NCBI GenBank assembly: GCA_002869605.1
Contig: PKUI01000133.1
Coordinates: forward strand, 1-44,209
Direction: 5' to 3'
Length of the DNA stretch: 44,209 bases
From: Desulfuromonas sp.
GTDB lineage: Bacteria > Desulfobacterota > Desulfuromonadia > Desulfuromonadales > SZUA-401
Shown: positions 32,782-40,796 of the stretch, one piece after another
Layout: each line of letters opens with the position of its first letter
How positions within the stretch are numbered: the stretch's first letter is position 1
Notes under the pieces: generated by a model
Told to the model about the DNA's origin: nothing
Databases searched by the model: none
The model's input: the letters and a program-made list of their open reading frames with translations, nothing else
Translations under genes and position numbers: made by a program

Positions 32782-34434
32782 ATGCTTCACGGTAACCTCA
32801 CGGGCCTGCGCCCCGCGCAGCTCAAGTCCCTCGAGCGCATCTATCGGCGCAAGCTGCCTAGCGACGAGGTCGTCACCGGGGATCTGGCGCGCTATCTCAG
32901 CGAGCTCTCTCTGGAACTCGGGCGCCAGCTCGGCATCCTGGTCGATCGCCGTGGTGAGATCAAGTACGTGATCGTCGGCGACGACCGTGAAATCGTGATC
33001 CCCGACATCTCCCACTTCCCCAAGGGGCGCAGCGGCCTGCGCGGCCTGCGCTGTATTCACACCCACCTCAAGCAGGAGCCGCTCTCTCAGGACGACCTCA
33101 CTGACCTGGCACTGCTGCGTCTCGATCTGATGATGGCGATCGGCGTGGCCGAGGATGGTCTGCCGGGGAGGGTTCACTTTGCTCACCTGCTGCCGCAAGG
33201 GAGCGCCGAGCCGGTCGAAGTGTCGAGTCTGTCCTCGATCTACGAGCTCGAACTGCCGTTTAAGGCGTTTCTCACTTCGCTCGAGTCGGAGCTGGAGCGC
33301 AAGGCGGCTGAGACCATCGATCTCTCCGATACCCGCGAGCGCGGCATTTTGATCTCGGTCTCCGGGGCGCCGCGTCGGGAGATGGAGGATTCCCTCGACG
33401 AGCTCGCCGAACTGGCCCGCACCGCCGACGTGGTGGTGCTCGAGCGGGTGATGCAGCGTACCCGGCGGGTCAATCCCAAGTACCTGATGGGCGAAGGGAA
33501 GATCCGCGAGGTGGTGATCGAGGCGCTGCAGCAGCACGCTACGCTGCTGATCTTCGACCAGGAACTCTCGCCCGCCCAGGTGCGCGCGCTCTCGGCAATC
33601 ACCGAGATGAAGGTCGTCGATCGCACCCAGCTGATTCTGGATATCTTCGCGCGTCGCGCTCAGTCCCGCGATGGCAAGGTGCAGGTTGAGCTCGCCCAGC
33701 TCAAGTACATCCTGCCACGACTGGCCGGAAAGGGGACCGCCTTCTCGCGCCTGATGGGCGGTATCGGCGGGCGTGGCCCGGGGGAGACCAAGCTCGAGGT
33801 CGATCGCCGCCGCATCCGCGACCGCATCGCGCGGCTTGAAAAACAGCTCAAGGAACTTGCCCGTGGGCGCGTGCAGCGACGCCAGAAACGGATCCGCAAG
33901 GGTGTGCCGATTATCTCCATCGTCGGTTACACCAACGCCGGCAAGTCAACGCTACTCAATGCCTTGACTCAGAGCGAGGTCTTCACTGAAGATCTGCTGT
34001 TTGCCACCCTCGACACCTCGTCGCGGCGCCTGCGTTTCCCCCAGGAGCGCGAGGTGATCATCACAGATACTGTCGGTTTCATCCGCCAACTCCCCAAGAG
34101 CCTGTTCGGCGCCTTCAAGGCGACCCTCGAGGAACTCGAGGACGCCAACCTGCTGCTGCACGTGGTCGATGTCACCAACCCGCGCTTCGAGGAGCAGATT
34201 GAGGCGGTCGAGCGGATCCTCGAGCAGCTCGAGCTTGGTCAGATTCCCCGCCTGCTGGTGTTCAACAAGATCGACCAGGCCGACCCGGCCGAAGTCACGG
34301 CCTTGTGCCGGCGCTACCGGGCGATCGCAGTCAGCGCCCTGCAGCGTCCGACTTTTACCTCGTTGCTCGAAGAACTCGAGTGCCGGGTTTGGCCTAACCA
34401 TATGGGTGTTGACAGCGACGACGATCTGGGTTAA
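32782..34434 (+). CDS. hflX: GTPase HflX, long form with N-terminal extension
   Basis: 550 residues, longer than the about 430 of E. coli HflX. The canonical part starts near residue 187 (RGILISVSGAPRRE), with the glycine-rich linker LMGGIGGRGPGETKLE, then the G domain with GYTNAGKST (G1), DTVGF (G3) and NKID (G4). HflX splits stalled or hibernating ribosomes. The first 185 residues are an extra alpha/beta domain containing CIHTHLKQEPLSQDDLTDL (91-109), which resembles a JAMM/MPN metal site. The start ATG at 32782 is chosen because the frame upstream runs into the palindromic element; the ribosome site is weak. Confidence 0.93.
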   Translation: MLHGNLTGLRPAQLKSLERIYRRKLPSDEVVTGDLARYLSELSLELGRQLGILVDRRGEIKYVIVGDDREIVIPDISHFPKGRSGLRGLRCIHTHLKQEPLSQDDLTDLALLRLDLMMAIGVAEDGLPGRVHFAHLLPQGSAEPVEVSSLSSIYELELPFKAFLTSLESELERKAAETIDLSDTRERGILISVSGAPRREMEDSLDELAELARTADVVVLERVMQRTRRVNPKYLMGEGKIREVVIEALQQHATLLIFDQELSPAQVRALSAITEMKVVDRTQLILDIFARRAQSRDGKVQVELAQLKYILPRLAGKGTAFSRLMGGIGGRGPGETKLEVDRRRIRDRIARLEKQLKELARGRVQRRQKRIRKGVPIISIVGYTNAGKSTLLNALTQSEVFTEDLLFATLDTSSRRLRFPQEREVIITDTVGFIRQLPKSLFGAFKATLEELEDANLLLHVVDVTNPRFEEQIEAVERILEQLELGQIPRLLVFNKIDQADPAEVTALCRRYRAIAVSALQRPTFTSLLEELECRVWPNHMGVDSDDDLG

Positions 34435-34507
34435 GGTCCCGGCCGGTTTTTGTCGGACGTTGACCCTTGTGTCGTAAATAGCTAATTAATAAAAGAAAGT
34501 TTTTAAT

Positions 34508-35968
34508 TTGCGTAAGTTGTCCAATCTCTTTTGCTGGCTCTTTCATCTGGTTCTGTTCGGCTGTGCGCTGCACACTGACATGGGACATCCGTCTGCGACG
34601 CAGCCGGAGAGAATTCTTGGTGCCGAGCTCGTTGCCGCACCCCCTGAACAGCTTTATGGCCTCGAACTTCCCTTCACCGTGATTGACCAGGAAGAGGGGC
34701 ATTCGTTTCTGCCGTCCGATCTTGGTGCCGCGCTCGATCCGGCATTTCACCCTGAGGAGGAGCAGTCGCTGACCGCGTCACTGCGTTTCTTCGGGATAGA
34801 GGATCAACTGTCGACCGCAGAGGTGACCTACGATATTCCGATGGTTGATAACGCACAGGTGCAGAAGTACATCCGCTACTACACCGAGAAGCAGCGTAAG
34901 TGGTTCACCGTCTGGTTGCAGCGCTCCACGCGTTATGTTCCCCTGATGGAGGAGATCTTCGCCGAGGAGGGGCTGCCGCGTGACCTGGTCTACCTGGCGA
35001 TGATCGAGTCGGGGTTCAATCCCCGCGCCTACAGCTGGGCCCACGCCGTCGGACCCTGGCAGTTCATCTCCAGCACCGGCAAGCTGATGGGGCTCAAGCG
35101 CGACTGGTGGCATGACGAGCGTCGCGATATAGAAAAGTCAACCCGCGCCGCGGCCCGTTTTCTCAAGGACCTCTATGGGCGCTTCGATGACTGGTACCTG
35201 GCTCTGGCGGCCTACAATGCAGGTCCCGGTAAAATGTCGCGCGCGATCAAGAAGTACAAGAGTCGTGACTTCTGGAAGCTCTGTCGCGGTCGTTACCTTG
35301 CGCCCGAAACAAAGGCCTACGTGCCCAAGATGCTCGCCGTGGTGCAGATTGCCAAGCAGCCGGCCAAGTACGGTTTTGCCGATATCGACTGGCAGGAACC
35401 GCTGGCGTGGGAGACGGTGATCCTGCCGAGTTCAACCGATCTGGAGATCGTCGCCGATTTCTGCGAAGTCGACTATGAGACCATCAAGGCGCTCAACCCG
35501 GAGCTCAAGCGCTGGTGCACCCCCCCTGGGGCCAAGAACTACCAGATGCGCGTCCCGGCTGGTACCCGCGATCTGTTCGAGCCGCGTTACGCTGAGCTCC
35601 CCGCGAGCAAGCGCGCCAACTACCAGCACGTGCGCATCAAGAACGGCGACACCCTCAGTGCTCTGGCCAGGCGCTACGGTGTACGGGTCAAAGACATCAT
35701 GACGATGAACAACATCCGCAACGCCAACCGGCTCAAAGTCGGCCAGGACCTGGTGCTGCCGCTGCGTAAAGGCTATAATCCCAAGGTCGTCGCGTCGCTC
35801 AAGGATGATCACAATAAGACCCGTCGCAGCTACTACACCGTACGCAAGGGGGACAGTCTCTGGAGCATCTCGCGTCGTTTCGGAGTCTCCACCAAGCAGC
35901 TGCGCGTCTGGAACCGGCTCGGCTGGAATAACATCATCCGCCCCGGTCAGAAGCTCAAAGTTTCTTAA
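34508..35968 (+). CDS. mltD: MltD-like lytic transglycosylase lipoprotein with LysM domains
   Basis: 486 residues. The signal ends in a slightly unusual lipobox LFGC (C19). The SLT domain (about 140-270) has catalytic E167 in AMIESGFNP, followed by AVGPWQFISSTG and AAYNAGPGK. A degenerate LysM-like stretch (about 303-355) is followed by two clear LysM repeats (about 378-420 and 438-485: VRIKNGDTLSALARRYGV and VRKGDSLWSISRRFGV). It cleaves peptidoglycan to 1,6-anhydro products at the outer membrane. The start is TTG with a poor ribosome site. A TTGACC at 34460 with a poor -10 may be its promoter. Confidence 0.93.
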   Translation: MRKLSNLFCWLFHLVLFGCALHTDMGHPSATQPERILGAELVAAPPEQLYGLELPFTVIDQEEGHSFLPSDLGAALDPAFHPEEEQSLTASLRFFGIEDQLSTAEVTYDIPMVDNAQVQKYIRYYTEKQRKWFTVWLQRSTRYVPLMEEIFAEEGLPRDLVYLAMIESGFNPRAYSWAHAVGPWQFISSTGKLMGLKRDWWHDERRDIEKSTRAAARFLKDLYGRFDDWYLALAAYNAGPGKMSRAIKKYKSRDFWKLCRGRYLAPETKAYVPKMLAVVQIAKQPAKYGFADIDWQEPLAWETVILPSSTDLEIVADFCEVDYETIKALNPELKRWCTPPGAKNYQMRVPAGTRDLFEPRYAELPASKRANYQHVRIKNGDTLSALARRYGVRVKDIMTMNNIRNANRLKVGQDLVLPLRKGYNPKVVASLKDDHNKTRRSYYTVRKGDSLWSISRRFGVSTKQLRVWNRLGWNNIIRPGQKLKVS

Positions 35969-35999
35969 AACTACGCCCGCGTGGCGTCAGGGGGAGCGC

Positions 36000-36752
36000 G
36001 TGGAACAGGCCCTGTTTCTTTCCCGTCCGACAGAACTTGCCGGTGACTACAGTCGTCTTCACTATGGCGCCGAGTTCTGCCCCTGGAACCTCTCCTCGGT
36101 AGCGGATATTCTCACCATGCGCGCCGCCTGCCGTGACCACGGCTGGCGTTTCTCCCTCGTTACCCCGGTGGTCGACCAGTCGGCTTATGCCCACCTGCAG
36201 GATCTGTTGAAACAGCTGCTCCCTGAACTCGACGCCGACGACGAGGTGGTGGTCAACGATCTCGGCTGCATTGAACTGGTGCGCGGATTACGCCCCGAGT
36301 TGTCGCTGGTGATCGGGCGTGCCCTTTCGGGGCAGAAGCGTGGCCCGCAGATCCTCGACCTGGAACTTAACGACGAGCAGCGCGACTACTTCCGTCAGGG
36401 GACCTGGTACAGCGACGCCAATCGTGCCCTGCTCACCGAACTCGGCATCGAACGGGTCGAGCTCGACAACCTGTTGCAGGGTGTTTCGCCACTCCCCGAA
36501 GGGTTCACGGGGGTGCTACACACCCCTTACGCTATGGTCACCAGCAGCGGCACCTGCCCGTTCCGCCCTCACGCCGACAAGGGGCCGTGCCCGGCACCGT
36601 GCGGTGAAGTGATGGTGTTGACCACGCCTGAGAGCCAGTTGCCGCTTTACCAGGGGGGGAACACCCAGTTTATTCGTCTCGATAACCTGCCAGAAAACCT
36701 TGCTGAACTCGGCATCGAGCGGGTTGTTCATCATCCCGTTTTGCCGCGCTGA
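36000..36752 (+). CDS. U32-peptidase-like / UbiV-like Fe-S protein
   Basis: 250 residues from the GTG at 36000, which has GGGGGAG 3 nt upstream and lies 31 nt after the mltD stop; the open frame running upstream overlaps mltD and is ignored. It resembles the U32 (YhbV/UbiV) group: LHYGAEFCPWNL near the N-terminus, then DEVVVNDLGCIELV, and a late cluster with TCPFRPHADKGPCPAPC. The four cysteines (one early, three late, spaced C-x10-C-x3-C) suit a [4Fe-4S] cluster. UbiV serves O2-independent ubiquinone hydroxylation, but no ubiT/ubiU is next to it here, so a different substrate is likely. Confidence 0.8.
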   Translation: MEQALFLSRPTELAGDYSRLHYGAEFCPWNLSSVADILTMRAACRDHGWRFSLVTPVVDQSAYAHLQDLLKQLLPELDADDEVVVNDLGCIELVRGLRPELSLVIGRALSGQKRGPQILDLELNDEQRDYFRQGTWYSDANRALLTELGIERVELDNLLQGVSPLPEGFTGVLHTPYAMVTSSGTCPFRPHADKGPCPAPCGEVMVLTTPESQLPLYQGGNTQFIRLDNLPENLAELGIERVVHHPVLPR

Positions 36753-36769
36753 AACGCCCGGCTAAGGCT

Positions 36770-36798
36770 TTGACTTTTCGTTTACGGGTCGTTATACT
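36770..36798 (+). promoter_or_regulatory. Sigma-70 promoter before the TPR membrane protein
   Basis: -35 TTGACT (36770-36775), 17-nt spacer, -10 TATACT (36793-36798): five of six matches to each consensus. It lies 37 nt before the ATG at 36835 and is the best promoter seen in the window. Confidence 0.82.
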
Positions 36799-36834
36799 CG
36801 GCGTTCTCAAAAATGCCTGAAAGGTTCAATTACC

Positions 36835-37563
36835 ATGCTGAATATTGTCATTTCGATAAGCCTATTTGCTCTTGCCGCGGCCGCAGCACATCTGCTCGGC
36901 GGGGTGCATCTTTTCATCGCCGGATTGATCGGACTTACGGTCTTTGTGCTCAGTTTCTTCCTGATCAGTCGCACCGTGATGAAGAAGCTCACCACGGTCA
37001 TGGAGACCGCGCAGCGAGACATCATGGCGCAGCGGGTCGAAAAGGGGCTTAAGGTTCTCGAGTCGGCACGTAAGTACGCCAAGTGGCAGATCTACGTCGA
37101 CGAGCAGATCGATTCGCAGATCGGCACCATTCTCTACATGAAGCGCGATTTCCCCAAGGCTTTCGAATACCTGAAGAAGAGTTTCGTGCGCAACTGGATC
37201 GCCATGGCGATGCTCGGCATCAGCTACATGAAGAAGCACAAGACCTCTGATATGATCGCTACATTCGACAAGGCTGTCAGCGGCAACCGCAAGGAACCGA
37301 TGCTCTGGAACCTCTACGCCTACTGTCTCGAGCAGACGGGGGATCAGGCCAAGGGCATAGAGGTGATGCAGAAGGGGATCAAGAAGTGCGGTGGAAATGA
37401 GCTGCTAGAGTCGAATCTTGAGCTGCTCAAGAATGGTAAGAAGATGAACATGCGCGCCTACGGCGACCTGTGGCTGCAGTTTCACCTTGAGAAACCGGGG
37501 AACCTGCTCAAACAGCAGCAGAAGGCGGTGATGGGGCGGCGCAAAACGGTTGTCCGTCGCTAG
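36835..37563 (+). CDS. Membrane protein with TPR-like helices
   Basis: 242 residues. Two N-terminal membrane helices (about 2-20 and 24-44; IVISISLFALAAAAAHLLGG, then FIAGLIGLTVFVLSFFLI) with a cytoplasmic helical domain. Repeated helix pairs such as AKWQIYVDEQIDSQIGTILY, FPKAFEYLKKSF and NLYAYCLEQTGDQAKGIEVM are TPR-like. The tail is basic (GRRKTVVRR). It has its own strong promoter with AAAGG before ATG. TPR adaptors of this form often scaffold membrane complexes; no partner is evident. Confidence 0.8.
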   Translation: MLNIVISISLFALAAAAAHLLGGVHLFIAGLIGLTVFVLSFFLISRTVMKKLTTVMETAQRDIMAQRVEKGLKVLESARKYAKWQIYVDEQIDSQIGTILYMKRDFPKAFEYLKKSFVRNWIAMAMLGISYMKKHKTSDMIATFDKAVSGNRKEPMLWNLYAYCLEQTGDQAKGIEVMQKGIKKCGGNELLESNLELLKNGKKMNMRAYGDLWLQFHLEKPGNLLKQQQKAVMGRRKTVVRR

Positions 37564-37680
37564 GCAGCTGAAAAGCCAGCGTCTGCGGCGTTGCTTCCTC
37601 GCAACGCGACTCGACGTACGATGTACGCCCCGCCCCGTTCCTCGTCAGGCGCCTTGCATCTGCACCGTTTTGATTCGCTC
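37564..37680. repeat. Possible dispersed intergenic repeat
   Basis: Between the TPR and Smr genes lies GC-rich sequence with direct and inverted short motifs: CGTTGCTTCCTCGCAACG (self-complementary ends), the palindrome CGTAC-GAT-GTACG at 37615-37627, and CGTTCCTCGTCAGGCGCC. The composition is unlike the neighbouring coding DNA and resembles intergenic repeats I remember from related genomes. No second copy was found in this window, so the call is tentative. Confidence 0.4.
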
Positions 37681-37697
37681 CCTCAAAGGCGGAATCC

Positions 37698-38369
37698 ATG
37701 GGTAAAAAGAACAAAGATTCAAAACCTAAAGATTTCAACAACAACCCCTTCAAGTCCTTGAAGGGGTTGTCTGTTTCTGCGCCGGAGGAAAAGGTCGACC
37801 CGGAGGCGAAGCCGGCGCCCAAGGCCGAACCGCCACACCCCAAGGGCGCCGACCGTGACAACCTCGATTTTCTCGAGGCGATGGCTGAACTGGGGGTGGA
37901 GGGGGAGAGGAAGCACGGCGTCAAGGCTCCCAAATTAGCACCCGTGGCGCCCGAAGAGCCTGAGGAGGACGCCGAGGCGTTGATGCTGGAGGCCCTCGGA
38001 CACATGGATGTCTGCTTCGTAGACAACTTCCCTGTGGAGGACTCTGGCCAGCGGGCCCACCCGCGGCGCATGAAACAGGTGGAGAAGGGGCAGGTCGCCA
38101 TCGACGGCGAGTGCGACCTGCATGGCACCTATGCCGACGAGGTCGAGCAGAAGGTGACCTGGTTTCTCGAAGATGCCAGGCATCGGGGCTGGAAGGTGGT
38201 GCGTATTATTACCGGCGCTGGGCACAGCAGCGTTGACGGGCCTGTACTGCGCCCGCGCGTCGAGCAGTTTCTTTCCTCTGCCGCCGGGCACCAGTGGATC
38301 GTTGAGTGGGGCCGTGCGCCCAAACGGCTCGGTGGCGACGGTGCGCTGATCGTCTTCCTGAGAAAGTAA
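37698..38369 (+). CDS. Smr-domain protein
   Basis: 223 residues. The first 130 are low-complexity, acidic and Pro/Lys-rich, with a motif FNNNPFKSLKGL (13-24). The Smr domain (about 137-222) has the typical DLHG (140-143), TGAGHSS in place of the usual HGKG, and ends ALIVFLRK. Stand-alone Smr proteins are nucleases or ribosome-linked factors acting on DNA junctions or mRNA. A perfect 14-bp hairpin covers codons 15-24. AAAGGCGGA lies before ATG. The nuclease gene follows 4 nt later. Confidence 0.9.
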   Translation: MGKKNKDSKPKDFNNNPFKSLKGLSVSAPEEKVDPEAKPAPKAEPPHPKGADRDNLDFLEAMAELGVEGERKHGVKAPKLAPVAPEEPEEDAEALMLEALGHMDVCFVDNFPVEDSGQRAHPRRMKQVEKGQVAIDGECDLHGTYADEVEQKVTWFLEDARHRGWKVVRIITGAGHSSVDGPVLRPRVEQFLSSAAGHQWIVEWGRAPKRLGGDGALIVFLRK

Positions 38370-38373
38370 GCCG

Positions 38374-38871
38374 ATGCCGCGTGCCCTGGTGACCCTGCTT
38401 CTGCTGTTGGCGTTGTGTGTGCCGCTTCGGGTGCATGCCGCAGCGCTGCCGACGTCGGTGGTGGTGAGTTGGGTCTACGACGGTGACACCTTCAAGACCG
38501 ATGAAGGCGACAAGGTGCGCCTGCTGGGGATCGACACGCCCGAGCATGAAGCCTCCGGGCGCGACCGCTTTTACCTGCGTCTGGGAGTGGATACCGCCAC
38601 CCTGCGCCGGGTCTCAAAAGAGGCTCTTCAGTTCGTCATCCGCCACGCCAAGGGGAAGCGGGTGACGCTCACCTACGATCACACCACCTACGACAAGCAC
38701 GGTCGTCTGCTCGCCTATGTGACGTTGCCCGATGGACGGATGCTCAACCGCCTGTTGCTCGAAGAGGGGCTGGCAGCGGTGTTCCGAAAGTTCCCGTTTC
38801 CGTTGAAGGAAGCGTTTTTGGAGGTTGAACAGAGGGCGCGAGCAAAGAAATTGGGGCTTTGGCGGGAATAA
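38374..38871 (+). CDS. Secreted thermonuclease (SNase-like)
   Basis: 165 residues with a signal peptide cut near VHAA (about residue 23). The SNase active-site set is complete: D38 (DGDTF), R49 (VRLLGIDTPE), D54, E57 and R111 (YDKHGRLLAYV). It is a Ca2+-dependent extracellular or periplasmic endonuclease. It begins 4 nt after the Smr stop, so the two are co-transcribed. The gene ends where a convergent DUF2007 gene begins 50 nt on. Confidence 0.94.
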   Translation: MPRALVTLLLLLALCVPLRVHAAALPTSVVVSWVYDGDTFKTDEGDKVRLLGIDTPEHEASGRDRFYLRLGVDTATLRRVSKEALQFVIRHAKGKRVTLTYDHTTYDKHGRLLAYVTLPDGRMLNRLLLEEGLAAVFRKFPFPLKEAFLEVEQRARAKKLGLWRE

Positions 38872-38921
38872 CTAAGAGGTTTTTTCGGGAACGAAGCTCG
38901 TCGCCGAGGCGCCTGGCGCCG

Positions 38922-39293
38922 TCACGGATAAACACGTTTGTTGGCTTTCGATTTTATCTTGCGCCTCCTGGTCCATCGATTCCCCGGGATAAGCCAGCCG
39001 AAGGTTAAAAACTCCAGGCACATCCGCAACTTGTCAAACAACGAATAGCGCTGTCTCGGCATCTCGCCGGCGGGGGAGGCGTGCATGAAGTAGTCGGCGA
39101 GGAGGCTGCGGGCTTCCTCCAGGTGCTCTGGGGCCACCATAACGGTCTTGCGGTTGAGCAGCGGGATAGGCGGGCCGATATGCAGCGTGCCGAAGTGGTC
39201 GTTGTGCACGTAATGCGGGATGTCGGCGGACTCCAACAGGCTGCGCAGCAGCGCCAGCTCGATCTCGTTTTCGGGGTGGTGGAGTTTGATCAT
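38922..39293 (-). CDS. DUF2007-type small protein
   Basis: 123 residues from the ATG at 39293. The first 70 residues (LHHPENEIELALLRSLLE, then ADIPHYVHNDHFGTLHIGPP and VMVAPEHLEEARSLLADY) match the small signal-transducing-like DUF2007 fold. The C-terminal 50 residues are basic and partly hydrophobic (CLEFLTFGWLIPGNRW), possibly a membrane-associated tail. The start lies 20 nt past the aldo/keto reductase stop, so they are probably one transcript. Function unknown. Confidence 0.82.
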   Translation of the reverse strand: MIKLHHPENEIELALLRSLLESADIPHYVHNDHFGTLHIGPPIPLLNRKTVMVAPEHLEEARSLLADYFMHASPAGEMPRQRYSLFDKLRMCLEFLTFGWLIPGNRWTRRRKIKSKANKRVYP

Positions 39294-39312
39294 GGGGTTG
39301 TCATTGAATGCC

Positions 39313-40266
39313 TTATACCACCCGGATAAAGAATTCCGGGCAGGCGGCGGCGCAGTAGCCACACAGGATACAGTCTTCCCGTCGGACCTTGGCCTTGCCG
39401 TCCTCGAGATGAAGCGCGTGATTGGTGCAGGCCGGGATGCACGCGCCACACCCCTTGCAGAACTGCTCCATGATCAGGATATCGCGCCGCCGGCTCTCGA
39501 GCTGCTCCCACTCCTGCGGCTCGGCGATCCCCTCGTTGAACAGCTTGAGGTTGCCGTCGATCTCCCCCTTCGATAACAGGCCGACCGCGATGGCGTGCAC
39601 CCCAGGCAGATCGAGCACGTAACGAAGGCTGGTACGTGCGTCCTTGATCAGGTTGCCGCCCGCCAGGACCTTCATGGCGTAGACCCCCTTGCCGGCAGCG
39701 GCGCATTTCTTGATCGCCGCCGCCATCTGCTCGGCGCTGCCGTCGATGATCCCCATGCCGGCCTTGTTGATCAACGGGTGCACCATCTCCACCTCGGGAT
39801 GCTCGGCCGCCCGTTCGACGGCACTGATGTAGTGGCACGACACCCCTACGTGTTTGATCATCCCTTCCTGCTTCATCTTCAACAGCTCGGCAAACACCTC
39901 GGCCCGCTCTTCGAACGGGTTTTTCAGCCGTGCACCGTGCAGGTGCACGATGTCGAGGATCGGCACGTCGATCTCTCGCAACGCCCGCTCCACGTGCGTA
40001 CGCGCATCGCCGGCGCTGGCCGCGTGGGTCTTGCTGGCGATCAATACCTCGCCGTCATAGCCCTCGAGACCTTCGTGGATGTGCTGGTAGGTATTGTAGA
40101 GCTCGGCGGTGTCGAGCAGGGTGACGCCCTGCTCCAGCGCGTAGCGGATCAGCTCGCCGCCTTCTTCGTGAGAGAGGTTGGCCTGCAGTGGTCCTAGCGG
40201 CAGGGTGCCGTAGACCAGGCGGTTGATGTTCAGCCCGGTTTGTCCGAGAGGGGACGGAGCATGCAT
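39313..40266 (-). CDS. Aldo/keto reductase with C-terminal [4Fe-4S] ferredoxin motifs
   Basis: 317 residues. The aldo/keto reductase barrel (about 1-265) has MHAPSPLGQTGLNINRLVYG at the start, the Asp/Tyr pair in LLDTAELYNTY and the Lys in ASKTHA. The C-terminal ferredoxin module carries FCKGCGACIPAC and CILCGYCAAACP, giving two cluster motifs. Such fused enzymes are common in anaerobes and may take electrons from ferredoxin rather than only NADPH. AGAGGT lies 5 nt before the ATG at 40266; an upstream extension overlaps ppnP and is rejected. Downstream is the DUF2007 gene. Confidence 0.92.
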   Translation of the reverse strand: MHAPSPLGQTGLNINRLVYGTLPLGPLQANLSHEEGGELIRYALEQGVTLLDTAELYNTYQHIHEGLEGYDGEVLIASKTHAASAGDARTHVERALREIDVPILDIVHLHGARLKNPFEERAEVFAELLKMKQEGMIKHVGVSCHYISAVERAAEHPEVEMVHPLINKAGMGIIDGSAEQMAAAIKKCAAAGKGVYAMKVLAGGNLIKDARTSLRYVLDLPGVHAIAVGLLSKGEIDGNLKLFNEGIAEPQEWEQLESRRRDILIMEQFCKGCGACIPACTNHALHLEDGKAKVRREDCILCGYCAAACPEFFIRVV

Positions 40267-40297
40267 AGATACCTCTTGAAGGTTGCGTTGTGATGTA

Positions 40298-40612
40298 TTA
40301 GTCGAAATAGGAGCAGCAGTAGTCGGTGACGGTTTTGATCTTGAGCTTGAAGGAGGCGTTGCCGGGGACCTCGAAGCTCTCACCTCCAACGATGGTTTGC
40401 CAGCTGTCGCTCCCCGGTAGTAGTACCTCCAGTTCTCCTGCCGTAATTTCCATCAGCTCTTTTTCGGCGGTGCCGAACTCGTATTCTCCGGGGAGCATGA
40501 TGCCGAGGGTTTTTTTTGTGCCGTCGCTGAAGAGTACAGCACGGCTGGTGACATTGCCGTCGAAGTAGATGTTGGCGGCCTTGGTGATAGTGACATTTTT
40601 GAATTGTGCCAT
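40298..40612 (-). CDS. ppnP: Pyrimidine/purine nucleoside phosphorylase PpnP
   Basis: 104 residues, the complete DUF1255/PpnP cupin. Family hallmarks are [34 protein letters not shown] and [11 protein letters not shown]. It phosphorolyses several nucleosides. GAGGA sits 6 nt before ATG. It is followed after 31 nt by the aldo/keto reductase gene. Confidence 0.93.
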   Translation of the reverse strand: MAQFKNVTITKAANIYFDGNVTSRAVLFSDGTKKTLGIMLPGEYEFGTAEKELMEITAGELEVLLPGSDSWQTIVGGESFEVPGNASFKLKIKTVTDYCCSYFD

Positions 40613-40734
40613 GAGGGTCCTCGCTTGAATGTTAATCAGCCGACCACGGTTGCGGCGGGCAGGTGTAAAATCGGGGGATACTGGATTCCTTATAACATGT
40701 CAAAGCCTCCGTGAATACTCAGAAAAATACCAAG

Positions 40735-40767
40735 AAAAAGCCCCGCCACGTAATGAGGCGGGGCTTT
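40735..40767 (-). terminator. Terminator after the octaheme cytochrome
   Basis: On the minus strand: stem AAAGCCCCGCC / GGCGGGGCTTT (11 bp, 9-nt loop) followed by five T. It starts 30 nt past the stop codon at 40797. Confidence 0.88.
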
Positions 40768-40796
40768 CCTACCCTGCATGGTAGTCAGGCAGATGA

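Noticed and set aside
35805..35999. N-terminal extension of the U32-like protein overlapping mltD
   Set aside because: It lies within the LysM coding region in another frame; the GTG at 36000 with GGGGGAG explains the start.
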